64,000 bases of DNA from Alistipes sp. GTDB taxonomy: Bacteria; Bacillota; Clostridia; Oscillospirales; Ruminococcaceae. The translations under genes were made by a program, and so were the position numbers. The stretch spans positions 1 to 64,000 of the forward strand of contig JAMPAJ010000003.1 of NCBI GenBank assembly GCA_023667265.1, read 5' to 3'. The notes beneath the pieces are model-generated. The model did not search any database. It was not told where the DNA came from and saw only the letters and a program-made list of their open reading frames with translations. Positions 44,973-53,611 of this stretch are shown piece after piece; position 1 is the first letter of the stretch; every line of letters begins with the position of its first letter.

Positions 44973-45863
44973 ATGAAGAACACTATTTTTACAGGTGCGG
45001 CTATTGCCATTATCACACCCATGAATGACGACGGTTCTATCAATTACGACGTTCTCGGCGAAATGATAGATACGCAGATAGAGAACGGCACAGACGCTGT
45101 CGTAATATGCGGCACGACAGGCGAGGCTTCGACTATGACAGACGAGGAGCACCTGGAGTGCATCCGTTTTGCAGTTCAGAGAACAGCGAAGAGAGTTCCG
45201 GTGATCGCCGGAACAGGAAGCAATGATACGGCTTATGCTGTGAAGCTTTCCAAGGAGGCTGAAAGCGTCGGAGCTGACGCACTGCTGCTTGTCACTCCCT
45301 ACTACAACAAGACAACGCAGAAGGGGCTTATCGCTCATTTTACAGCTGTTGCCGATGCGGTGAATATTCCTATCGTGCTCTACAACATCCCCGGCAGAAC
45401 GGGCATGAATATGGAAGTCTCAACCGTAAAGAAGCTTGCGGAGCACAGAAATATCGTCGCTATAAAGGAAGCAAGCGGCAATATCAGCTATGCGGCTAAG
45501 CTTATTGCGGAGTGCGGCGATGTTATCGACGTTTACAGCGGCAACGACGATATGATAGTTCCGCTGATGTCTCTGGGCGCAAAGGGAGTTATTTCCGTTC
45601 TCTCACACGTTATCCCGAGAGAGACTCACAATATGGTGCAGTACTGCCTTGACAATAATTTTGCCGAGGCGACAAAGCTCCAGATCGAGTACCTTGACCT
45701 TATAAACAACCTGTTTATCGAGGTAAATCCCATTCCTGTGAAGGAAGCTATGAATATGGTCGGCGTCAATGCAGGACCCTGCCGTCTGCCTCTCGTTGAA
45801 ATGTCTGAGGAGCATAAGGCAGTTCTGAGAGCGTCGCTGGAGAAGCATGGGCTTATAAAGTAA
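44973..45863 (+). CDS. dapA: 4-hydroxy-tetrahydrodipicolinate synthase
   Basis: DapA condenses pyruvate with aspartate semialdehyde. The 296-residue barrel has ICGTTGEAST, the GTGSN loop, the Tyr in VLYNIPGRTGMNM (about residue 136) and the Schiff-base Lys in VAIKEASGN (about residue 165). Length and motifs are normal. It lies 23 bp behind asd under the same lysine riboswitch. Confidence 0.96.
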   Translation: MKNTIFTGAAIAIITPMNDDGSINYDVLGEMIDTQIENGTDAVVICGTTGEASTMTDEEHLECIRFAVQRTAKRVPVIAGTGSNDTAYAVKLSKEAESVGADALLLVTPYYNKTTQKGLIAHFTAVADAVNIPIVLYNIPGRTGMNMEVSTVKKLAEHRNIVAIKEASGNISYAAKLIAECGDVIDVYSGNDDMIVPLMSLGAKGVISVLSHVIPRETHNMVQYCLDNNFAEATKLQIEYLDLINNLFIEVNPIPVKEAMNMVGVNAGPCRLPLVEMSEEHKAVLRASLEKHGLIK

Positions 45864-45879
45864 TTTAGGAGTTGAAAAA

Positions 45880-46629
45880 ATGACAAATATAGCAATTTGC
45901 GGTGCAAACGGCAAAATGGGCAAGACCATTTACGGCTGCGTAAAGGACAGAGAGGATTGCAGAGTTGTTGCCGGAATAGACCTTTATACCGAGCAGTACG
46001 CCGATTTCCCGATCGTTGACGCGCCTTCAAAGCTTCCGGAAAAGCCGGACGTTATTATTGATTTCTCGAATCCGGCGTCCCTTGACGGACTTCTTGAATA
46101 CTGCCTTGCAACAGGTACACCAATTGTTGTAGCTTCGACAGGCTACAGCGACGAGCAGATCGCACAGATAAAGGCTGCTGCGGAGCAGATACCTGTGTTC
46201 TTTACATTCAATATGTCGCTGGGCATAAATCTGCTTGTCCAGCTGGCGAAAAAGGCTGCGGAGGTGCTGGGCGACCGCTTCGATATTGAAATTGTGGAAA
46301 AGCATCACAACCAGAAGCTTGACGCTCCGAGCGGAACGGCGATAATGCTCGCCAATGCCATAAACGAGACGATGGACAATTCAAAGCAGTACGTTTACGA
46401 CCGCCACTCGCGCCGCGCAAAGCGTGAGAAGAACGAGATCGGAATGCACGCTATAAGAGGCGGTACTATCGTCGGCGAGCACGACGTTATCTTTGCCGGA
46501 AACGACGAGGTCATCACTCTGTCACATTCGGCTGCGTCAAAGACAGTTTTTGCGGAGGGCTCTGTCAAGGCTGCGGTCTATCTCAAGGATAAGCCGGCAG
46601 GACTTTACGATATGCAGATGTTAATATAG
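45880..46629 (+). CDS. dapB: 4-hydroxy-tetrahydrodipicolinate reductase
   Basis: DapB reduces the DapA product to tetrahydrodipicolinate. The 249-residue enzyme has a nucleotide site (ICGANGKMGK), the ASTGYSDEQ loop and the substrate motif VEKHHNQKLDAPSGTA with the catalytic His and Lys. It follows dapA by 16 bp with GGAG-type ribosome site. Confidence 0.95.
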   Translation: MTNIAICGANGKMGKTIYGCVKDREDCRVVAGIDLYTEQYADFPIVDAPSKLPEKPDVIIDFSNPASLDGLLEYCLATGTPIVVASTGYSDEQIAQIKAAAEQIPVFFTFNMSLGINLLVQLAKKAAEVLGDRFDIEIVEKHHNQKLDAPSGTAIMLANAINETMDNSKQYVYDRHSRRAKREKNEIGMHAIRGGTIVGEHDVIFAGNDEVITLSHSAASKTVFAEGSVKAAVYLKDKPAGLYDMQMLI

Positions 46630-46644
46630 TCAGGAGTGTAAAAA

Positions 46645-47631
46645 ATGAGTAAATATAAAATCGCGATCGCAGGCTACGGAAATCTTGGAAAGGGCGTAGA
46701 GCTGGCGATTCAGCAGAATGAGGATATGGAGCTTGTGGGAGTTTTCACACGTCGTGACCCGGCAGACGTAAAAACAATTACAGGAGCTAAGGTCTACGGT
46801 ATGGACGAAGCTGCTGCTATGGCGGATTCTATCGACGTTATGATAATCTGCGGCGGAAGCGCTACAGACCTGCCAAAGCAGACGCCGAAGCTTGCAAAGA
46901 CATTTAATGTTATCGACAGCTTCGACACTCATGCCCGTATTCCGGAGCACTTTGCAAATGTTGATAAGGCTGCCAGGGAGAGCGGACATCTGGCGTTCAT
47001 TTCTCTTGGCTGGGATCCCGGTCTTTTCTCACTGAACCGCCTTTATGCAGAGTCTATCCTGCCCAACGGCAAGACATACACCTTCTGGGGAAAGGGCGTA
47101 AGCCAGGGACATTCCGACGCTATCCGCCGTGTTGAGGGCGTAAAACGCGGAATCCAGTATACAGTTCCCGTCGAGTCGGCTATGGAAGCGGTAAGAAGCG
47201 GCTCGCAGCCCGAGCTGACCACACGTCAGAAGCATCTCCGCGAGTGCTGGGTAGTGCCGGAGGAAGGCGCTGATACGGCTAAGATCGAGGAAAGCATCAA
47301 GACGATGAAGAATTATTTTGACGAGTACGATACCACAGTTAATTTTATAACTGAGGAGGAGTTCGACGCTGTTCACAACAAGATGCCTCACGGCGGATTT
47401 GTAATGAGAAGCGGCATGACCGGAGCAGGGGAGAGCACACACCAGATGATCGAGTATTCACTGAAGCTGGACTCAAATCCGGAGTTTACCGCAAGCGTGC
47501 TTATTTGCTACGCAAGAGCGCTGTGCAGACTGAAGGCAGAGGGTGCAACAGGCTGCAAGACAGCATTTGACATTGCGCCTGCTTATCTTTCACCTCTTTC
47601 AGCAGACGAGCTGAGAGCGCATATGCTTTAA
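46645..47631 (+). CDS. ddh: meso-Diaminopimelate dehydrogenase
   Basis: Ddh converts tetrahydrodipicolinate to meso-DAP in one NADPH- and ammonia-dependent step, bypassing the acylated branch. The 328-residue enzyme has the GYGNLGKG cofactor loop, IDSFDTHARIPEH, LGWDPGLFS and the GMTGAGESTHQM substrate loop. With dapB directly upstream it gives a complete path from aspartate semialdehyde to DAP, which also supplies peptidoglycan. Lysine formation would need lysA, which is not seen here. Confidence 0.95.
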   Translation: MSKYKIAIAGYGNLGKGVELAIQQNEDMELVGVFTRRDPADVKTITGAKVYGMDEAAAMADSIDVMIICGGSATDLPKQTPKLAKTFNVIDSFDTHARIPEHFANVDKAARESGHLAFISLGWDPGLFSLNRLYAESILPNGKTYTFWGKGVSQGHSDAIRRVEGVKRGIQYTVPVESAMEAVRSGSQPELTTRQKHLRECWVVPEEGADTAKIEESIKTMKNYFDEYDTTVNFITEEEFDAVHNKMPHGGFVMRSGMTGAGESTHQMIEYSLKLDSNPEFTASVLICYARALCRLKAEGATGCKTAFDIAPAYLSPLSADELRAHML

Positions 47632-47641
47632 TAAAAATAAG

Positions 47642-47683
47642 AAAAGCTGCTGCGATCCAAATTGAATTGCAGCAGCTTTTTTT
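47642..47683. terminator. Bidirectional terminator of lysine operon
   Basis: AAAAGCTGCTGC pairs with GCAGCAGCTTTT and is followed by TTT. It also backs the convergent split-PFL operon. Confidence 0.9.
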
Positions 47684-47701
47684 AGCTTTGTTTCAACAAT
47701 T

Positions 47702-47947
47702 TCAGAGAGAACTGTGGAAAGTACGTGATATTACGTCGTCCTGCTGTTCCTTAGTGAGCTTGACAAAATTAACGGCATAGCCGGAAACACGCACTGTAAG
47801 CTGAGGATATTTTTCCGGATGAGCCTGAGCGTCCAGAAGAGTTTCCTTTGTGAAAACATTTACGTTGAGGTGATGACCGCCTTTTTCAACATAGCCGTCC
47901 AGCAGCTCGATAAGGTTGTCGACCTGTGTCTGATTTGCATTTTCCAT
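47702..47947 (-). CDS. Stand-alone glycyl-radical subunit of pyruvate formate-lyase
   Basis: An 81-residue protein that equals the C-terminal radical domain of PflB. It carries [18 protein letters not shown], then [17 protein letters not shown] with Gly56 as the radical site, and ends [12 protein letters not shown]. GrcA/YfiD is a known stand-alone domain of this kind that rescues oxygen-cleaved PFL, but there the main enzyme still has its own domain. Here the main gene lacks it, so this subunit should be essential for activity. The ATG at 47947 follows GGAGGAACC. It is third in the operon. Confidence 0.88.
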   Translation of the reverse strand: MENANQTQVDNLIELLDGYVEKGGHHLNVNVFTKETLLDAQAHPEKYPQLTVRVSGYAVNFVKLTKEQQDDVISRTFHSSL

Positions 47948-47961
47948 AATGGTTCCTCCAA

Positions 47962-48171
47962 TCATTCGTCATCGTCGTCCATGCTCTCCGTAGGCTGGCA
48001 GCAGGCGCCCTTGTTTCCGCAGTAATCGGTGCTGTTTACGACGTTTACCATTACGGACTGAGCATTGTCATCGGCGATTATATTTACGTGTCCGCTTCCC
48101 CGGGACATGAGGCTGTCAATGAGATCTGCCAGCTCCTCCGGTGATTCGGGCTTTTTTTCGTTTGCGTCCAT
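47962..48171 (-). CDS. Small Cys-rich protein between the PFL halves
   Basis: A 69-residue protein. Residues 13-35 ([20 protein letters not shown]) align by eye with residues 10-31 of the radical subunit ([22 protein letters not shown]), so it looks like a copy of the front half of that domain without the GxGY-type radical loop. The tail has Cys51, Cys57 and Cys58 (CGNKGACC) and an acidic end DDDDE. The start lies one base after the PFL stop, with GAGG inside the end of the PFL gene. It may bind the PFL body or the activase. The function is unknown. Confidence 0.65.
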   Translation of the reverse strand: MDANEKKPESPEELADLIDSLMSRGSGHVNIIADDNAQSVMVNVVNSTDYCGNKGACCQPTESMDDDDE

Positions 48172-48172
48172 T

Positions 48173-50245
48173 TTATTCCTCGTTTCTCAGCTTGTCGAGG
48201 TCAATATCTCCCACAAATACCTGCATATCCTTACCCAGTGCATCGGGAATTATAGAGAATGTGTTGGAGATGCCGTCCTGGGCGTGACGGAACGGAAGCT
48301 TTGCAACAGAGGCAAGCGAAGCCGCAGCTCCGTGAGTATCTCTGCCGTGCATAGGATTTGCACCAGGTGCGAGCGGAACTCCCATTTTTCGTCCGTCAGG
48401 CGTATTTCCGGTCTTTTTGCCGTATACGACGTTTGAGGTGATCGTGAGGATAGACATTGTAGGTACTCCGTCGCGGTAGGTATGGTGCTTTCTCACGCAG
48501 TCCATAAATTTGCGCACAACGGTAACAGCAAGGTCGTCAACCCGGTCGTCATTGTTGCCATATTTCGGAAAGTCTCCCTCAACCTGATAGTCGGTAACGA
48601 TACCGTCCTCGTCGCGGATAACCTTTACCTTTGCATATTTGATAGCCGAAAGCGAGTCTGCGACAACGGAAAGTCCGGCTATTCCGGTTGCGAAATAACG
48701 CTTTACATCGCGGTCGTGAAGAGCCATTTGCAGCTTTTCGTAGCAGTATTTGTCGTGCATATAGTGGATGACGTTCAGGGTATTTACGTAAAGACCTGCA
48801 AGCCACTCCATCATAGCCTCGTATTTATCCCATACATCGTCGAAGTCGAGATAATCGCCCTCTACCGGACGGAATTTCGGACCTACCTGAATCTTGAGGC
48901 GTTCGTCCATACCGCCGTTTATAGCGTAGAGCAGGCATTTTGCAAGATTTGCACGTGCGCCGAAAAACTGCATTTCCTTGCCAACGCGCATAGATGAGAC
49001 GCAGCAGGCGATAGCGTAGTCGTCGCCGTGGGTAACGCGCATCATATCGTCGTTTTCATACTGGATAGACGACGTCTTGATCGACATTTTAGCGCAGTAT
49101 TCCTTGAATTTCCGCGGCAGTCTCTGTGACCAGAGCACTGTCATATTCGGCTCTGGAGCAGTTCCGAGATTGTCAAGGGTGTGGAGGAAACGGAAGCTGT
49201 TTTTGGTAACGAGGTGTCTGCCGTCTACGTCAACTCCGCCGATGGATTCGGTTATCCAGGTCGGGTCGCCGGAGAAAAGCTCGTTGTACTCTGGCGTACG
49301 AGCGAATTTTACGATACGGAGCTTCATGATGAAGTGGTCGATAAGCTCCTGAGCCTCTTCTTCGGTGATAACGCCGTTTTCGAGGTCGCGCTGGATGTAG
49401 ATGTCCAGAAATGTCGATGTACGTCCAAGAGACATAGCTGCGCCGTTCTGCTCCTTGACGGCGGCGAGATAGCCGAAATAGAGCCACTGAACAGCTTCTT
49501 TTGCAGTAGCGGCAGGCTTGGATATATCGAAGCCGTAGATTCTGCCCAGCTCCTTCAGTTCTTCAAGAGCGCGTACCTGTTCAGCAAGTTCCTCACGGAG
49601 ACGGATATTTTTTGACGTCATGCGGACGAGGGATGTTTCGATCTGATGCTTCTTGTCGGCGATGAGGATATCAACGCCATAGAGAGCGACCCGGCGGTAA
49701 TCGCCTATGATACGGCCTCTTCCGTATGCGTCAGGCAGACCTGTGATAATGGCGGATTTCCTTGCAAGACGCATCTCAGGAGTATAAGCGTCAAAAACGC
49801 CCTGGTTATGTGTTTTTCTGTATTTGGTGAATATTTTCACTACCTCCGGGTCGACCTCATATCCATACTGTGAGCAGGCGTTCTGCGCCATACGGATTCC
49901 GCCAAAAGGCTGAAGTGAACGCTTAAATGGCTTATCTGTCTGGAGACCAACGATTTTTTCCAGGTCTTTGTTCAGATATCCGGCATCGTGAGATGTGATA
50001 GTTGATACGATCCTGGTGTCCATATCGAGAACACCTCCAGCTTCACGTTCCTGTCTTGACAGATCCATTACCTGCTCCCATAGCTTTTTCGTGGCTTCGG
50101 TCGGAGGTGCGAGGAAGCTTTCATCACCGTCGTATGCTGTGTAGTTCTTTTTGATAAAGTCCCTGACATTAACGGAGGTCGTACACCACCGTCCTTCCTT
50201 GAATCCTTTCCATTCAGCAGGATACTCAGCGAAATAATGCAGCAA
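48173..50245 (-). CDS. Pyruvate formate-lyase body lacking the glycyl-radical domain
   Basis: PFL cleaves pyruvate with CoA to acetyl-CoA and formate. The 690-residue chain starts like known PFLs ([22 protein letters not shown]) and has the catalytic pair Cys414-Cys415 in [10 protein letters not shown]. It ends shortly after the [15 protein letters not shown] segment. Normal PflB continues for about 60-70 residues to the radical Gly; that part is absent here and is encoded by the gene at 47702-47947. The start is a TTG behind AAAGGA. The stop is followed one base later by the next gene. No pfl activase gene is next to it. Confidence 0.92.
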   Translation of the reverse strand: MLHYFAEYPAEWKGFKEGRWCTTSVNVRDFIKKNYTAYDGDESFLAPPTEATKKLWEQVMDLSRQEREAGGVLDMDTRIVSTITSHDAGYLNKDLEKIVGLQTDKPFKRSLQPFGGIRMAQNACSQYGYEVDPEVVKIFTKYRKTHNQGVFDAYTPEMRLARKSAIITGLPDAYGRGRIIGDYRRVALYGVDILIADKKHQIETSLVRMTSKNIRLREELAEQVRALEELKELGRIYGFDISKPAATAKEAVQWLYFGYLAAVKEQNGAAMSLGRTSTFLDIYIQRDLENGVITEEEAQELIDHFIMKLRIVKFARTPEYNELFSGDPTWITESIGGVDVDGRHLVTKNSFRFLHTLDNLGTAPEPNMTVLWSQRLPRKFKEYCAKMSIKTSSIQYENDDMMRVTHGDDYAIACCVSSMRVGKEMQFFGARANLAKCLLYAINGGMDERLKIQVGPKFRPVEGDYLDFDDVWDKYEAMMEWLAGLYVNTLNVIHYMHDKYCYEKLQMALHDRDVKRYFATGIAGLSVVADSLSAIKYAKVKVIRDEDGIVTDYQVEGDFPKYGNNDDRVDDLAVTVVRKFMDCVRKHHTYRDGVPTMSILTITSNVVYGKKTGNTPDGRKMGVPLAPGANPMHGRDTHGAAASLASVAKLPFRHAQDGISNTFSIIPDALGKDMQVFVGDIDLDKLRNEE

Positions 50246-50306
50246 AAATATCAGATCCTTTCAGATTATTAGCGGCACAAGAAGAGCCGTTTAGTTTCAT
50301 ATTTAT

Positions 50307-50335
50307 ATCATATCACATTGTTATGGTTTTGTCAA
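50307..50335 (-). promoter_or_regulatory. Promoter of the split-PFL operon
   Basis: On the minus strand TTGACA (50335-50330) and TATGAT (50312-50307) are spaced by 17 bp. Confidence 0.75.
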
Positions 50336-50409
50336 TGGTTTATATTATTTATTTGATAAATTTTTATACTATTATTCTCCTTTCCGCAGGTAAGTAAGAT
50401 AAAAATAAA

Positions 50410-50438
50410 CAGGCTGAGTCGGTGGAAAACTCAGCCTG
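50410..50438 (-). terminator. Terminator downstream of AT-rich gene
   Basis: CAGGCTGAGT pairs with ACTCAGCCTG. On the minus strand TTTATTTTTATC follows. Confidence 0.65.
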
Positions 50439-50471
50439 GTCTTATCATTGTCATATTCTTATCAAGCAGAC

Positions 50472-50617
50472 TCAATCAGGAGGAGAACCCGGGTCGGGCA
50501 TGAAATTCTTGCCGCAGCTGGGGCAGTCTGATCCGCTATGTAAAGAGTCAGTGCATCACATCATATCTCCTTGCTTTTTCTATTTTTTTCATCGTCGGTA
50601 AGACTGTCATCTATCAT
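50472..50617 (-). pseudogene. Remnant or recoded small zinc-ribbon protein
   Basis: An ATG at 50617 overlaps the stop of the upstream gene (ATGA) and opens an 18-codon acidic frame ending in KNRKSKEI. A second frame starts ATG-ATG-TGA at 50564 and, beyond that in-frame UGA, continues to 50472 with a zinc-knuckle motif CPSCGKNFMPDPG. Together they look like one small protein broken by a frameshift or stop. Chance is possible. The rest of 50246-50613 holds promoter and terminator only. Confidence 0.25.
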
Positions 50618-51804
50618 GATATTAAGGATGTTATTCTTCCTATCCTGGCGTCTTTGTATTGCATTTTCTTTTTCCTTATCAGTATTGGAAATTTCAGACT
50701 TGATACTCTTTCCAAATATTTTCTATATATATAATAGCCTCCTACTGCTATAATTGCAAATATCGCAATTGTCGCAAATTCTGCCCCTAATGGTGCGAAA
50801 AGTACTAAAGCGATTGGTTCTAAAAACATTACAGCTGCAATTGATATTAATAATTCCTTTGTAACCTTCTTCTTTTTCTGTTTCAATTCATCTTTTTCCT
50901 TCTCGCTATCCTGGAAAATTGTGTTCATGAAATCGTCTGTGGGATAAGTGGTTTCATACACACAATCACAGCACGCTCCGGACACAAGGCACTCATACTG
51001 TTTATCTTGATATGTGTAAACTATTTTATATGCCGGATAATACCATATCTCCCTGTCGATATTATGTACAAAATCCATACTAAAATTCGCGTATTTTTGA
51101 CCGGGGATCTGTTTTATGCAAGTCTCTTGCGCCACATTCTTTGCTTTCAAGATTAATTCCTTGTTTTTTTCACCATCCGCAAAAATCATTTCGTCCACAA
51201 CAGTTCCTTCGACCGCTTCATCAGAATAAACGCTTCGTTCTCCATTACTATACGTTCCATACAAAACATTGAAAAAAGGATAACGTTCTGAGAGCGCGTT
51301 TATCATATTGCTTTTAACAGTTCCGGAACTGTTTTTTCGACCAGTTTCCTGTTCATATGGAATTTCCCTTGATTTTTCAACTGTGACTTCCCTTGGATCC
51401 CATGGTCTTGAAGTAACCGAACCTGAATACCCTTTTACTCTTGATTTTATGGGGTGAAACGTTCCTGTACGCCATTTACCGGATTCAGTATCAAAATAAT
51501 CAAAGCCAGGTTGAGTATGTTCTCGTCCCCATCTATCGAAATAATGTACCTCCTGCACAAAGTATGTTTCTGTTTCTGTCCAGTACCTCATAAAAATACT
51601 TACGGCATTCCATTTTGCTTCGTAATTCACTGTCAGTCTCTCTACCGGATAATATATTTTTTCAGAAGAAATATATCTGCTTTCACTTGCTATATTTACT
51701 GGCGTATCTTCCTTTTGGGCGAGATGCTTCAGCAGGCTGTTCCAGGCAACGGTACTGTCGACATCAAAAGGTATTACTTCTTTTATTGTATTTTCAGTTA
51801 TCAT
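50614..51804 (-). CDS. AT-rich unknown protein with C-terminal membrane segments
   Basis: A 396-residue protein unlike its neighbours in base use (clearly more A/T). The first 290 residues form a soluble part rich in Tyr and Trp, with repeated strand-like stretches (IWYYPAYKIVYTYQDKQYECLVSGACC with three close Cys). A charged Lys/Glu coil (KEKDELKQKKKKVTKE) leads to two membrane helices near 325-370 (LLISIAAVMFLEPIALVLFAPL, FATIAIFAIIAVGGYYIYRKY). Function unknown. The ATG at 51804 follows GAAGGTG. Codon use suggests recent transfer or low expression. Confidence 0.55.
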   Translation of the reverse strand: MITENTIKEVIPFDVDSTVAWNSLLKHLAQKEDTPVNIASESRYISSEKIYYPVERLTVNYEAKWNAVSIFMRYWTETETYFVQEVHYFDRWGREHTQPGFDYFDTESGKWRTGTFHPIKSRVKGYSGSVTSRPWDPREVTVEKSREIPYEQETGRKNSSGTVKSNMINALSERYPFFNVLYGTYSNGERSVYSDEAVEGTVVDEMIFADGEKNKELILKAKNVAQETCIKQIPGQKYANFSMDFVHNIDREIWYYPAYKIVYTYQDKQYECLVSGACCDCVYETTYPTDDFMNTIFQDSEKEKDELKQKKKKVTKELLISIAAVMFLEPIALVLFAPLGAEFATIAIFAIIAVGGYYIYRKYLERVSSLKFPILIRKKKMQYKDARIGRITSLIS

Positions 51805-51889
51805 CTTACACACCTTCAATTCATTTGTATTACTGTTTGTTCTCGTTTGGACATAATGCCTGTTTTTTTATTTTTTTCAGATAAGCAAA

Positions 51890-51915
51890 AAACGGAGCAT
51901 ATTTCAGCTCCGTTT
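51890..51915. terminator. Terminator of AI-2E-type permease gene
   Basis: AAACGGAGC pairs with GCTCCGTTT. On the minus strand TTTTTT follows. Confidence 0.8.
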
Positions 51916-51918
51916 AAT

Positions 51919-53160
51919 TTATTTCTTATTTGATTTTTCTTTTTTCTGTTTTTTATGGAGTTTGAACGGAATGTGAGCCTTTTTTTCCTTTTCAGGCTCT
52001 TCCGGAGGAGGCTCGATGCCAAGCTCTTTTTCCTTTGATTCAAGCTGTTCAAAGGAGATCTTGTATATCGTTGCGGCAAGAGGAACTCCCAGCAGCATAC
52101 CGGGTATGCCCCAGAGTCCACCGCCGAGCGTAACCGCAGCAAGAACCCATATTCCAGGCAGACCGATTGAATTTCCCACAACCTTCGGATAGATGAGATT
52201 GCCCTCAAGCTGCTGTAAAATAACCAGGAAAATCAGGAAAACAAGCGCCTGCATAGGACTTTCAGTTAGGATGATGAATGCGCTGATGCCTGCGCCGAGG
52301 AACGCGCCGACGATAGGAATAAGAGCCGTAACTCCCACAAGAGTTCCGCTCATTGCGGCGTATGGCAGCTGGAGGATCGTCATGCCGATGAAGCACAGGC
52401 AGCCCAGCAGGATCGCCTCGACAAACTGACCGATGAAGAAGCTCTTGAAGGTTTCATTTGCCGTTTGGCATATGCTCTGTATCCGACTGTTGATTTTTTG
52501 GTTGAACCAGAGATTGAACAGTCTGTTGATGTCGCGGAGCAGCTTATCCTTACGGAGAAGAAGATAGATTGCGAAAATAACAGCGAGTACTATATTTGTC
52601 ACAGTTCCGGCGATGACGCTGATAAGTCCAAACGCCGATGTGAGAAGACCCATAACTCCTTTTTCAACGAATGCGGCAGCTTTGTCGGTTATTGTTGCCC
52701 AGTCCAGCTCCTTAAAGTCAAATTCATTGAAAAGATCTGTGACCTGTTTCTGTATGTCGGGATACTCGTTGAATTTTTCGATCACATAATCTCTGCCCTT
52801 GATGATGAATGGAGGAATTTCCGCAGTTATCAGCTTTATTGCGCTGATAAGCTCCGGTATGACGATATTCAGTACAAGCGCTATTGTAACGAAAACAGAG
52901 AGAAAGGAAAGAATTACGCAAACCGGTCTCCGGGAGTATCTGAAAAATTTGGAATCCTTTTTCGGAAAGTAATGCGCCTCGAAAAAGCTCAGTATTATGT
53001 TGGAGACGTATGCGATGATTATGCCGAGAAGCAGAGGATACATCGCTTGCAGCGCGATAGATGCCAGAGTTCCGACAAGACTGAGATTCTGAATTACCAG
53101 AATCGAGCAGATAAAAATTGCAGCAATTATTATATATCGTTTAAATTCCTTTTTGTCCAT
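51919..53160 (-). CDS. AI-2E-family transporter (PF01594 type)
   Basis: A 413-residue membrane protein with about eight hydrophobic helices in the TqsA/PerM-like layout. Helices 1-3 occupy the first 100 residues, a soluble loop lies at about 100-150, and the conserved C-terminal stretch includes PIVGAFLGAGISA, LIYPKVVGNSIGLPG and LGGGLWGIPGMLLGVPL. Members were named for autoinducer-2 export, but many act on other solutes or Na+/H+. A long basic and acidic tail (PPPEEPEKEKKAH, then Lys-rich) follows. Substrate not readable. Confidence 0.85.
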   Translation of the reverse strand: MDKKEFKRYIIIAAIFICSILVIQNLSLVGTLASIALQAMYPLLLGIIIAYVSNIILSFFEAHYFPKKDSKFFRYSRRPVCVILSFLSVFVTIALVLNIVIPELISAIKLITAEIPPFIIKGRDYVIEKFNEYPDIQKQVTDLFNEFDFKELDWATITDKAAAFVEKGVMGLLTSAFGLISVIAGTVTNIVLAVIFAIYLLLRKDKLLRDINRLFNLWFNQKINSRIQSICQTANETFKSFFIGQFVEAILLGCLCFIGMTILQLPYAAMSGTLVGVTALIPIVGAFLGAGISAFIILTESPMQALVFLIFLVILQQLEGNLIYPKVVGNSIGLPGIWVLAAVTLGGGLWGIPGMLLGVPLAATIYKISFEQLESKEKELGIEPPPEEPEKEKKAHIPFKLHKKQKKEKSNKK

Positions 53161-53179
53161 ATAATCCCTCCGGACATTT

Positions 53180-53406
53180 TAGGCAACACCGCGCAAAGCA
53201 CGTCTGACGACTTTGCACGTCATCTGCTTGCGAATTTTCCGTCATCTCACATAAAAACTCCTTGACATACATAATCTCCACGCTGGGGAGGTGTCACGAA
53301 GTGACAGAGGGGCTGACCGACAGACCAGTATGCTGCGTCGGTTTTATGCAACCTGACGAAAAATCCGACTGCGCATCTGCCGCACAATCTTTGTGCGGTG
53401 TTGCCT
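53180..53406 (+). repeat. Dispersed element R1, copy C, with nested insert
   Basis: The 227-bp copy begins AGGCAACACCGCGCAAAG and ends CTTTGTGCGGTGTTGCCT. Compared with copies A and B it carries about 60 extra bp after CTTGACATAC (about 53271-53330). The insert contains GGGGAGGTGTCACGAAGTGACAGAGGGG, a hairpin of its own (TGTCAC with GTGACA). Confidence 0.75.
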
Positions 53407-53531
53407 TTATTACTTGACTTATATTATACACCAAAAATCTTCCAATTGTGTGAACAGATTATGAATATTATCGGAAATAGTCCTGATTTCAAAGTTTTCA
53501 CCTGTTTATCATAATTATCACAATTTACCTG

Positions 53532-53560
53532 TTGAAATTCGTGTCGGAATATGTTATAAT
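53532..53560 (+). promoter_or_regulatory. Promoter of ftsH
   Basis: TTGAAA and TATAAT are spaced by 17 bp, 51 bp upstream of the start codon. Confidence 0.65.
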
Positions 53561-53611
53561 TTTGTCAAGCAAAGCGATATTGCGAATAATTATCTGAAAT
53601 GGAGCAAGATC

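Noticed and set aside
48173..48175. PFL ending early because of a simple frameshift error
   Set aside because: A complete small gene with its own ribosome site lies between the body and the radical domain, and the radical domain has a clear GGAGGA site and ATG. One error cannot produce this.
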